From Endosaccharibacter trunci (GTDB lineage: Bacteria > Pseudomonadota > Alphaproteobacteria > Acetobacterales > Acetobacteraceae): DNA of 64,000 nucleotides. The translations under genes were made by a program, and so were the position numbers. The notes beneath the pieces were generated by a model. The model was given only the letters and a program-made list of their open reading frames with translations, did no database searches and was not told the origin of the DNA. The stretch spans positions 62,001 through 126,000 of the forward strand of contig JAMSKV010000005.1 in assembly GCA_024515975.1 (NCBI GenBank). Direction: 5' to 3'. Below, in pieces: positions 53,901-60,295 of the stretch. Position 1 is the stretch's first letter. Each line of letters begins with the position of its first letter.

Positions 53901-55421
53901 GAGCCGCTCCACCCGCATCGCTGCGTCCTGTTCCGCGTCCAGTGCCGCCTGGTGACGACGCGCGGCGTCTTCCGCCGCCAGACGCGCCGCCTCGGCCAGC
54001 CGGGCCGTCTCGCCGCGCGCGCCGATCGCCGTGTCCAGCGCGGTTTCCGTGTCGCCGAGCGCCCGTTGCGCCGCCGCAAGGGCCTGTTCCAGTGATGCCA
54101 GGGCGGTCGCGGCCGGCGCGTCGTTCCGCACGCGGTCGAGCTCGGCGTCGATCTCGGCCAGGGTCGTTTCCGTGCGGACGAGACGGGACGACGCCGCATC
54201 CGCGTCGCGCTTGTGTTCGGCCGCGCGCGTTCTCGCTGCCGCCCATCGCTCTTCGTCGTGCCTGTACGCCGCCTCGGCCGCCTCGAGCGCCGCTCGCGCT
54301 TCGGCGCCGCGCCGTTCCGCCTCCGCCAGACGCGCCGGCACCGTATCCCGCGACGCAGACAGGGCCGCCTGCTCGGCTCCAAGCCGCTCCACCTCGCGCT
54401 CGGCGTCGGCCAGACGCGCCTCGGCGGCTTCGCAATTCTCGCGCGCCTGCGCCATGCGGCGGTCCGCCGCTTCCGATTCCTGCAAGGCGCGCTCGCCGTC
54501 GCGCGCGGCGCCTTCCGCCTCGATCCTGCGCCGTTCGAGCAGGGTGCGGGCCAGGGCTTCCTCTTCGCGTGGCTGCGCCAGCGACGCGGCGGCGTGCTGT
54601 TCGGTGGCGGCCGCTTCCGCCAGCGCCCGTTCCGCGGCAATGCGATTGCGTTCGGCGTCGATCCGGGCGGCGCCGGTGAGCTCCACGGCGCGGCGCGCGC
54701 GCGCATGCAGGACCGCCAGCAGCGACGCTTCCCTGACGCGCAGCTCTTCCGCCACCGTGCGATAGCGCGCCGCCTGTTCCGCCTGACCGGACAGGGATTT
54801 GGTCTGCGCCTCGAGCTGGAGACGCAGATCCTCGGCACGGGCGAGATTCGCCTCGGTGGCGCGCAGCTTCAACTCGGCTTCATGCCGTCTGGCGTGCAGG
54901 CCGGTGATGCCGGCGGCCTCTTCCAGCACCGAGCGGCGTTCCTCCGGACGCGCGCCCACGATCGCCGCCACGCGTCCCTGGCTGACCATGGCGGAGGAGC
55001 GTGCCCCGCTGGCCAGGTCGGCGAACAAGGTCTGCACGTCTCTCGCGCGCGCCTCGCGTCCGTTGATGCGATAGGCGCTGCCCGCGCCGCGCTCGATACG
55101 TCGCCCGATCTGCAGTTCCGCCTGGTCGTGCAGGGGCGGCGGGGCGAGGCCGGCCGCGTCTTCCAGCGTGAGCACGACCTCGGCCAGGTTGCGGGCCGGC
55201 CGGCCCGCCGTGCCGGCGAAGATCAGGTCGTCCATCTCGCCGCCGCGCAGCGACCGGGCCGAGCTTTCGCCCATGCACCAGCGCAGCGCCTCCACCACGT
55301 TGGACTTGCCGCAGCCGTTCGGCCCGACGATCCCCGTCAGGCCCGGCAGGATCTCCACGGAGACCGGTTCGGCGAAGCTCTTGAAGCCGGCGATTCGCAG
55401 CCGGGCGAACGTGACGGGCAT
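50907..55421 (-). CDS. smc: Chromosome segregation protein SMC
   Basis: A 1504-residue condensin ATPase that folds and separates sister chromosomes. Walker A is 'GPNGCGKSN' at residues 33-41. A long coiled coil follows. A hinge-like globular region spans roughly residues 670-820 ('AWATLAESLEVP', 'CLVTRAGALWRWDGFS'), then the second coiled coil. The C-terminal head has signature 'LLSGGEQALTALSLVF' near residue 1405 and Walker B 'ICVLDEVDAPLDD' near 1430. The arms are unusually long and Ala/Arg/Glu-rich; most bacterial SMC proteins are near 1150-1200 residues. ATG at 55421 ('MPVTFARL'). The DsbA-like gene ends 31 bp upstream, so smc is the last gene of the unit. Confidence 0.94.
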   Translation of the reverse strand: MPVTFARLRIAGFKSFAEPVSVEILPGLTGIVGPNGCGKSNVVEALRWCMGESSARSLRGGEMDDLIFAGTAGRPARNLAEVVLTLEDAAGLAPPPLHDQAELQIGRRIERGAGSAYRINGREARARDVQTLFADLASGARSSAMVSQGRVAAIVGARPEERRSVLEEAAGITGLHARRHEAELKLRATEANLARAEDLRLQLEAQTKSLSGQAEQAARYRTVAEELRVREASLLAVLHARARRAVELTGAARIDAERNRIAAERALAEAAATEQHAAASLAQPREEEALARTLLERRRIEAEGAARDGERALQESEAADRRMAQARENCEAAEARLADAEREVERLGAEQAALSASRDTVPARLAEAERRGAEARAALEAAEAAYRHDEERWAAARTRAAEHKRDADAASSRLVRTETTLAEIDAELDRVRNDAPAATALASLEQALAAAQRALGDTETALDTAIGARGETARLAEAARLAAEDAARRHQAALDAEQDAAMRVERLGRECATLETRLADAENRLVPAELRAAADAAVKRAETVLADARRALEDAEQARGAAAAARMEAEGRSRDGARTRAQAEAERNRCAAALDRARNEHAQARRDHDAALAAALAEGVLSSAVDKREKAETALDAVKTSLETAEGAYSAAQSEHDAQSEALAALRERSARLAAEADGLAQALASGAEAGSRAWATLAESLEVPAGLERAVAAVLADGLDAGCVPEAPQRWRMLASLPAPALPGSAQPLSTLLAAPEPLSRALDHAGLLPDDADGQALQAALKPGECLVTRAGALWRWDGFSIDAGQPSAASIRLQQRARHRDTLAALAEVDSALSPAAEGLGEIARKRAALIERLQTLRQDRGAAEQALDAARQTENRLSSQEAQNRARLQATEPRRSRAEAALAEAEAARTAAMEALDTLPSKQDLAAAASGAARADAAAQETEARARRARVAADTALQEARAKAASLAAQHSAHETARGSLLPALDRLRDEMAAAETALIAARDALSAMAPDEARTIAIDADARANAASQAELAARTARDAARAALAARTAERDRIAALQRDTEARIAALSARRAAADLERAEANDAVAALEEAAKALPDLEAAAEATARSDAALSEARVADRTAADALGALQSEAISLEAREAPLRAAVADWTRRLAAARTEAEEAGARLLAAREEAQARRLDPDGETARRAAIEAALSGAAQQHADAIARLQAAEAAATEAATRRRDADTAFAAAREALLRAEGRAEQAAEILARLLADTPEPPTEVPADLTENAETALRRRIAALVRERDAMGPVNLRADLELNEATARMESIVREREEIETAIGRLRGQIGQLNREGRERLLAVFEQVDRYFQSLFARMFNGGRAHLGMVGSDDPLEAGLEIYAQPPGKKLATLSLLSGGEQALTALSLVFAVFRCNPAPICVLDEVDAPLDDANVERFCSLLGDMVREAGTRFLVVTHHQLTMAHMDRLYGVTMQERGVSRVLSVDLAAATAMVG

Positions 55422-55452
55422 GGAACGCGCGATTCGGAGGCGGGCGGCGGGA

Positions 55453-56064
55453 TCAGCCCCCGGCGGCGGCGACCTTCTGGGCGAAGGTCGCGTAGTCCAT
55501 CTCGCCGGAGAACAGGGTGGAGCCGAACAGGAAGGACGGGGTGGAATCGATGCCGTACTTCTTCGAGGCCGCATCCTGCTTGGCGATGATCGCCTTGCTC
55601 AGCGCCTCGTCGTTGATGGTGTGCTGGAAGGTCTCGCTCGACATGCCGGCCAGCGCAGCCATCTTCTGCAGCTCCGCCTTCGGATCGACGCCCTGGGCGA
55701 AGGCCCAGCGATCCTGACTCGCCAGCAGCGACTCCACGAACGGCACGTAGCGCTCCGTCGGCAGGGCGCGCGCCACCATGCAGGCCATCAGCGCCACCTG
55801 GTCGAGCGGGTAGTCCTGGAACACGTAGCGGATGCGGCCGGTGTCGATCAGCTTCGCCTTCACCTCGGGAAACACGACCTGCGAGAAGCGGGCGCAATGG
55901 GTGCAGGTCATCGAATACCATTCCTGCACCACCAGCTTGGCATTCGGATTGCCGATCGCGCGCTCGCCCATCAGCGGATCGGCTTGCGTGTCGGCAAACG
56001 CGGCGCGGGAGACCAGGGCCAGGCCGGGAGCGGCGATCAGCAGGGCGCGGCGGGAAAGGCTCAT
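55453..56064 (-). CDS. DsbA-like thiol:disulfide oxidoreductase
   Basis: A 203-residue exported thioredoxin-fold protein. The N-terminus 'SLSRRALLIAAPGLALVSRAAFA' has a twin-arginine-like Arg-Arg but no full TAT motif; cleavage is likely near residue 24. The active site CxxC is Cys54-Thr-His-Cys57 in 'EWYSMTCTHCARF', followed by a helical insert and the cis-Pro in 'DSTPSFLFG' near residue 173. CTHC with a 4-Cys-free remainder resembles periplasmic DsbA/BdbD-type proteins. ATG at 56064. Lies between the DUF721 gene and smc, a neighbourhood seen in related alphaproteobacteria. Confidence 0.85.
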   Translation of the reverse strand: MSLSRRALLIAAPGLALVSRAAFADTQADPLMGERAIGNPNAKLVVQEWYSMTCTHCARFSQVVFPEVKAKLIDTGRIRYVFQDYPLDQVALMACMVARALPTERYVPFVESLLASQDRWAFAQGVDPKAELQKMAALAGMSSETFQHTINDEALSKAIIAKQDAASKKYGIDSTPSFLFGSTLFSGEMDYATFAQKVAAAGG

Positions 56065-56145
56065 CGGCGGACTGGCTCCGGCAGGCAGGGGTTCGGGGGA
56101 GGAAGACCGTCAAACCCCTTTTGCGTCAAGCAGGGACACGAAAGA

Positions 56146-56233
56146 ACTTCCGTCCGTTTGGCTCAGTACCGAGCCGTACGCTCCCACCAAACGGATGGAA
56201 GTCTTTTTGCTTCTTTTTGTTCAGAAAAAGAAG
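56146..56233. repeat. Dispersed composite palindrome, copy 3
   Basis: The fullest copy. A 16-bp stem with one mismatch (56146-56161 with 56187-56202; core TCCGTTTGG/CCAAACGGA) is followed by the AT-rich palindrome 56202-56233, which differs from 19014-19045 by one base. Lies after the DUF721 stop on the minus strand. Confidence 0.85.
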
Positions 56234-56237
56234 AATC

Positions 56238-56738
56238 TCACGCCCCGCCCGACCGCCCTCTGGCGGCGATCCGTCCGCCGAGCCGGGCCAGCGCTTCCCC
56301 CAACGCACCTTCGACGCCCGGAACCGGCACCGGCGCCGGGATCGGCGCCGGGGGCGCGTCCGGGGCGCCCGGCGCCGGCAGCCCGTCCTGGGTGAAGCGC
56401 AGCCGCTCCACCACCTGGCGGCCGAGGCCGATATTGATTCGCGCGATCAGCTGCGCCGCCTGATGCTGCAGTTCGAGCGCGGTCGGGCCGGAGGCGCTCA
56501 GGAACAGGGTGCCGCCGCTGAGCCGTTTGGGGTGGATGCGCGCGGCCAGGGACGGTCCGACCAGGGAGGGCCAGTCCGTCATCAGCTGCGTGGCGGCGGG
56601 CGAGCGCGTCTTGAACGCCGGACGGGTGATCGCCGGCAGAAGGGCGCCCAGCATGCGCGGGCCGTACGGGCTGCGTGCGGGCGCCGGCTGCGCGTCCGGC
56701 CGCGCCGTCCGCTTGCCGCCGCTTCCATCCTTGCCCAT
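56238..56738 (-). CDS. DUF721 (DciA-like) protein
   Basis: About 166 residues. The conserved DUF721 core lies at residues ~40-110 ('WPSLVGPSLAARIHPKRLSGGTLFL', seen as 'WPSLVGPSLA' and 'GGTLFLSASGP', then 'LIARINIGLG'). It resembles the KH-like domain of DciA, which loads the replicative helicase DnaB in bacteria without DnaC. The C-terminus is a Pro/Ala-rich tail. Two ATGs are possible. 56738 leaves 10 bp to mutY, while 56750 would overlap the mutY start codon on the other strand. I chose 56738, behind GGGG. Function by homology only. Confidence 0.75.
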   Translation of the reverse strand: MGKDGSGGKRTARPDAQPAPARSPYGPRMLGALLPAITRPAFKTRSPAATQLMTDWPSLVGPSLAARIHPKRLSGGTLFLSASGPTALELQHQAAQLIARINIGLGRQVVERLRFTQDGLPAPGAPDAPPAPIPAPVPVPGVEGALGEALARLGGRIAARGRSGGA

Positions 56739-56748
56739 AGACCCCGCC

Positions 56749-57822
56749 ATGCCGCCCGAACCCCCTGTTGCAGCGCCCGAAGCCGCCGATCTGCTGCGAT
56801 GGTACGACCGGCACCGCCGGCAGCTGCCGTGGCGCGCCGAGACCGGCGTGCTGCCCGATCCCTACCATGTCTGGCTCAGCGAGATCATGCTGCAACAGAC
56901 CACCGTGGCGGCGGTGGGCCCGTATTTCCGGCGTTTTCTCGACCTGTTTCCCACCGTCGAGGCGCTGGCCGAGGCGCCGTCCGAGCAGGTGATGAGCGCC
57001 TGGGCCGGGCTCGGCTATTACGCACGCGCCCGCAACCTGCACGCCTGCGCCAAGGCGGTGTCGGCGCTGGGCGGCTTTCCGCGCACGATCGAGGGCTTGC
57101 GCGCCCTGCCCGGGATCGGCGCCTATACCGCGCCGGCCATCGCCGCCATCGCCTTCGGCGTGCCGGCCGTGCCGGTGGACGGCAATGTGGAGCGCGTCTG
57201 CGCGCGGCTGTTCGCGATCGACACGCCGCTGCCCGCCGCCCGGCCGCTTCTGGCCCGCGCCGCGGCCGCGCTCGGCGCCGACCCGCAGGCACGGGCGCGC
57301 CCGTCCGATTTCGCCCAGGCCCTGTTCGATCTCGGCGCCACCATCTGCACGCCGCGCAATCCCGCCTGCGCGCTCTGCCCCTGGCGCGAGCCGTGTCTCG
57401 GTCGCCAGGGCGGCGCGCCCGAGCGCCTGCCGGTCAAGGTGGCCAGGAAGGACCGGCCGGAGCGTTACGGGATCAGCTTCCGCCTGGAGGACGGGCAAGG
57501 CCGCTTGCTGCTGCAGACCCGTCCGCCGCGCGGCCTGCTCGGCGGCATGTCCGAACTGCCCGGCACGCCCTGGCGCACCGAACCCTGGTCCGAGGCGGAC
57601 GCGCTGCCCCATGCGCCGATCTCCGCCGACTGGCGCGCCACCGGCAGCGTGCGCCATATCTTCACCCATTTCGGGCTCACTTTGGCGGTCTGGTCCGCGC
57701 GTCGCGACCGCATCCCGGCCGAAGCACTGGAGAACCGCTTCCTCCGCGCGCCCGACGCGCTCGGCAAGGAACCGCTGCCCACGCTGATGCGCAAGGCGAT
57801 CGCGGCCGGCGGCGGAGGCTGA
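56749..57822 (+). CDS. mutY: A/G-specific adenine DNA glycosylase MutY
   Basis: A 357-residue base-excision repair enzyme that removes adenine mispaired with 8-oxoguanine. Catalytic Glu45 in 'WLSEIMLQQTT', helix-hairpin-helix 'LPGIGAYTA' near residue 120, catalytic Asp144 in 'VPVDGNVERV', and the iron-sulfur Cys set CX6CX2CX5C in 'CTPRNPACALCPWREPC' near residue 203. The C-terminal NUDIX-like 8-oxoguanine-recognition domain has 'LGGMSELPGT' and 'FTHFGLTLAVW'. ATG at 56749 is the only start that fits. It diverges from the DUF721 gene with essentially no space between, so its promoter lies inside that coding region. Confidence 0.95.
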   Translation: MPPEPPVAAPEAADLLRWYDRHRRQLPWRAETGVLPDPYHVWLSEIMLQQTTVAAVGPYFRRFLDLFPTVEALAEAPSEQVMSAWAGLGYYARARNLHACAKAVSALGGFPRTIEGLRALPGIGAYTAPAIAAIAFGVPAVPVDGNVERVCARLFAIDTPLPAARPLLARAAAALGADPQARARPSDFAQALFDLGATICTPRNPACALCPWREPCLGRQGGAPERLPVKVARKDRPERYGISFRLEDGQGRLLLQTRPPRGLLGGMSELPGTPWRTEPWSEADALPHAPISADWRATGSVRHIFTHFGLTLAVWSARRDRIPAEALENRFLRAPDALGKEPLPTLMRKAIAAGGGG

Positions 57823-58039
57823 ATCCCCGGAAACCGTGTCGGGAGCGCGATATCCCGGTTTCGCCCACATGGAAGCCCCCGACTCGATCCACGGATTCTG
57901 TGGATAAGAGTCGGAGAACAAGCGGCGGAGCGGGCGCGAAACGTTTCGCTTTGCGAGCGGCGGCGCGCGCCGCTAGCCTGGCCGGCGCCGCGAGCGAGCC
58001 GGGCAACGGGTCCGGGTATGGTTCGGTCAGGAGAAAGCG

Positions 58040-58672
58040 ATGCACGTCTCGACCAGCCTGCCGGCATTCGCGGCCATCTGTCTCGGAATGGCCCTGACGC
58101 CCGGCCCCAACATGGTCTACCTTATCTCGCGCTCGATCACGCAGGGCAGGATGGCCGGCCTGATCTCTCTGTGCGGCGTCGCCCTGGGTTTCGTCTTCTA
58201 TATGCTGTGCGCGGCCTTCGGCGTTACCGCCTTGGTGATGGCGGTGCCCTACGCCTACGACACCGTCCGCTTCGTCGGCGCACTTTATCTGCTGTGGCTC
58301 GCCTGGCAGGCGGTCCGCCCCGGCGGACGCTCGCCGTTCGAGCTCAGGACCCTGGCCGTGGACGGTCCGCGCAAGCTCTTCCTGATGGGCTTCGTGACCA
58401 ACCTGCTGAACCCCAAGATCGCCGTCCTCTATCTCTCCCTGCTGCCGCAATTCATCGATCCGGCACATGGCCCGGTGCTCGGTCAGGCGCTCCTCCTCGG
58501 GACCTGCCAGATCGTCGTCAGCGTTTTGGTGAACGCCATGATCGCCCTGTCGGCAGCGTCGATCGCCGCGTTCATGGTCTGTCGTCCGAGCTTCGCCCGC
58601 GTGCAGCGCTGGGTCATGGGAGCCGTCCTGGCCGGTCTCGCCACCAGGATGGCCATCGAAAGCCGCCGCTGA
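58040..58672 (+). CDS. LysE/RhtB family amino acid exporter
   Basis: A 210-residue inner-membrane protein with about six hydrophobic segments. The N-terminal signature 'LGMALTPGPNMVYLISRSI' (residues ~14-32) and 'TNLLNPKIAVLYLSLLPQF' (as 'NLLNPKIAVLYLSLLPQF') near residue 125 are typical of RhtB/LysE exporters of amino acids and homoserine lactones. ATG at 58040 follows AGGAGA. It stands alone, with mutY 217 bp upstream and an antibiotic-kinase remnant on the other strand downstream. Substrate not predictable. Confidence 0.9.
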   Translation: MHVSTSLPAFAAICLGMALTPGPNMVYLISRSITQGRMAGLISLCGVALGFVFYMLCAAFGVTALVMAVPYAYDTVRFVGALYLLWLAWQAVRPGGRSPFELRTLAVDGPRKLFLMGFVTNLLNPKIAVLYLSLLPQFIDPAHGPVLGQALLLGTCQIVVSVLVNAMIALSAASIAAFMVCRPSFARVQRWVMGAVLAGLATRMAIESRR

Positions 58673-58817
58673 CCGATCACCCGACTGTGTTGGCTGCCGC
58701 CATGTAAGTTCAGAAATCTAACTGCGCGCGCCAGTGCGGCCACTTGCATGACATCCATCGGCGAGTCGTTGCCGTCTTCAATGGAGAAGGCGGCGGAGAG
58801 TCCAGCTGAGCTGCGCC

Positions 58818-59009
58818 TCACCCGTCCCACCAGCGCATCAGCCTTCCGCCGCGGCGTTCCGCATCCAGAAGAGCGATCTTCAGCATGGCCGGACTGCCAT
58901 TCGCCGTGACGGGGAGCAAATGGGAAGTCGGGGTCACGATAGGGTCGCCGTCGGGGAGCAGGGCCCATTCCGTCAGGTCAGGGAGCGTTCGAACGTGCTC
59001 CTCCAGCAA
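58818..59009 (-). pseudogene. Remnant of an aminoglycoside (streptomycin-type) 6-phosphotransferase gene
   Basis: A 63-codon frame that reads as the N-terminal part of APH(6)-type kinases: 'LTEWALLPDGDPIVTPTSHL', then 'LLPVTANGSPAMLKIALLDA', 'ERRGGRLMRWWDG' and a stop. The intact family continues for over 200 more residues, including the catalytic HGDxxxxN loop, absent here. Upstream the frame is open for 17 more codons before a stop, without an ATG. I call it a decayed fragment; downstream sequence (58673-58817) shows no continuing domain in any frame. Confidence 0.62.
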
Positions 59010-59161
59010 CGATGCAAGACGACCGTGAAACTCTTCCGGTGTCGAGCTCGGCAGAGATCATCGATCGCTCGCAATCCCGGGTACTCCGTCCGATGTGGGT
59101 CTGCCATCGCCTTATGGAGTGTCGCCCCTTTCGTCCCCGTCCGTTGGCGGTAGGGTGACGC

Positions 59162-60295
59162 ATGCGTTTCCTGCACACATCCGACTGGCAGATCGGCAAG
59201 GGCTTCCGTTTCGCCGATGACGAGACGCTGGGCGTCCTGCAGGAGCAGAGGCTGGAAGCGATCCGGCGCATCGGCCGTCTCGCGCGCGAGCAGAGCGTGC
59301 CGCTGGTGCTGGTCGCCGGCGACGTCTGGGACATGGCCCAGCCCGCCGAACGCACCCTGCGCCAGCCGATCGAGTGCATGCGCCAGTTCGGCGAGATCGA
59401 CTGGCACCTGATCCCCGGCAACCACGATCCGCATCTGCCTGGCGGCCTTTGGGACCGGCAGCGCCGGCATGGCCTGCCGCCCAACATCCACCTCCACACC
59501 ACGGCGGCACCCGTGTCGCTCGGCGCCGATCCGTCCGGGCGCGAGGCGTGGCTGCTGCCCGCCGTGCTCGACCGACGGCATGCGCTGGGCGATCCCACCG
59601 CGGCCCTCGACTCGATGCCGACCCCGGACGGCGCGCTCCGCATCGGCCTCGCCCATGGCTCCGCGCGGGGCTTCGGCACCGATCCGGACGAGGGCGCCAA
59701 CCGCATCGCCGCCGACCGCGCCCAACGCAGCGGGCTCGACTACCTGGCGCTGGGCGACTGGCATGGCGCGACGCCGGCCGGCCCGCGCAGCTGGTATAGC
59801 GGCACGCCGGAAACCGACGGGTTCGATCGCGGCGGCGATGGCGGCGGGTCGGTGCTGCTGGTGCGGGCGCGGAGCGGCGCGGACCCCGTCGTCGCCTCGC
59901 ATCGCGTCGGCCGCTTCCGCTGGCATCGCGACGCCGCCACTCTGTTTTCCGCCGACGAGATCGACGCGCTGGATCATCGTCTGCGCGACCTGGCCGGCGA
60001 GGATCTGGGCGACGCGCTGATCTGGCTGCGCGTTGCCGGCGCCCTGTCGGCCGACGATCGGCTCCGGTTCGAACAGCGCATCCGCGACGGCGTCGGCAGC
60101 GCCCTGCGGGCGCTCCGGATCGACGACAGCGCCCTGGAGGCCAGTCTCGGCGATGCGGATCTGGGCGTGCTGGGCTCGGGGGCGCTGCGCGACGCCGCCG
60201 AGGCGCTGCAGATTCGTGCCGCCGCCGCCGACCGGATCGCCGCCGCCGCCCTGCAACGCCTGCTGCTTCTGGCGCGCCAGGAGAGCGGCGCATGA
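59162..60295 (+). CDS. SbcD/YhaO-like metallophosphoesterase (DNA repair exonuclease type)
   Basis: A 377-residue calcineurin-like phosphoesterase of the Mre11/SbcD/YhaO group. Metal-binding motifs in order: 'FLHTSDWQIGKGF' at residues 3-15, 'VLVAGDVWD' near residue 50, 'IPGNHDPH' near residue 85, a His in 'GLAHGSARG' and 'ALGDWHGA' near residue 200. The C-terminal ~100 residues are helical and probably contact the ATPase. ATG at 59162. Its stop overlaps the start of the SbcC-like gene (ATGA at 60292), so the two proteins are made together and should form a nuclease-ATPase complex on DNA ends. Confidence 0.85.
   Translation: MRFLHTSDWQIGKGFRFADDETLGVLQEQRLEAIRRIGRLAREQSVPLVLVAGDVWDMAQPAERTLRQPIECMRQFGEIDWHLIPGNHDPHLPGGLWDRQRRHGLPPNIHLHTTAAPVSLGADPSGREAWLLPAVLDRRHALGDPTAALDSMPTPDGALRIGLAHGSARGFGTDPDEGANRIAADRAQRSGLDYLALGDWHGATPAGPRSWYSGTPETDGFDRGGDGGGSVLLVRARSGADPVVASHRVGRFRWHRDAATLFSADEIDALDHRLRDLAGEDLGDALIWLRVAGALSADDRLRFEQRIRDGVGSALRALRIDDSALEASLGDADLGVLGSGALRDAAEALQIRAAAADRIAAAALQRLLLLARQESGA

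Noticed and set aside
58483-58968. 161-codon minus-strand frame containing 'MDVMQVAALARAVRFLNL'
   Set aside because: Partly antisense to the LysE gene and out of frame with the kinase remnant; the short protein-like patch is not enough to call a gene.
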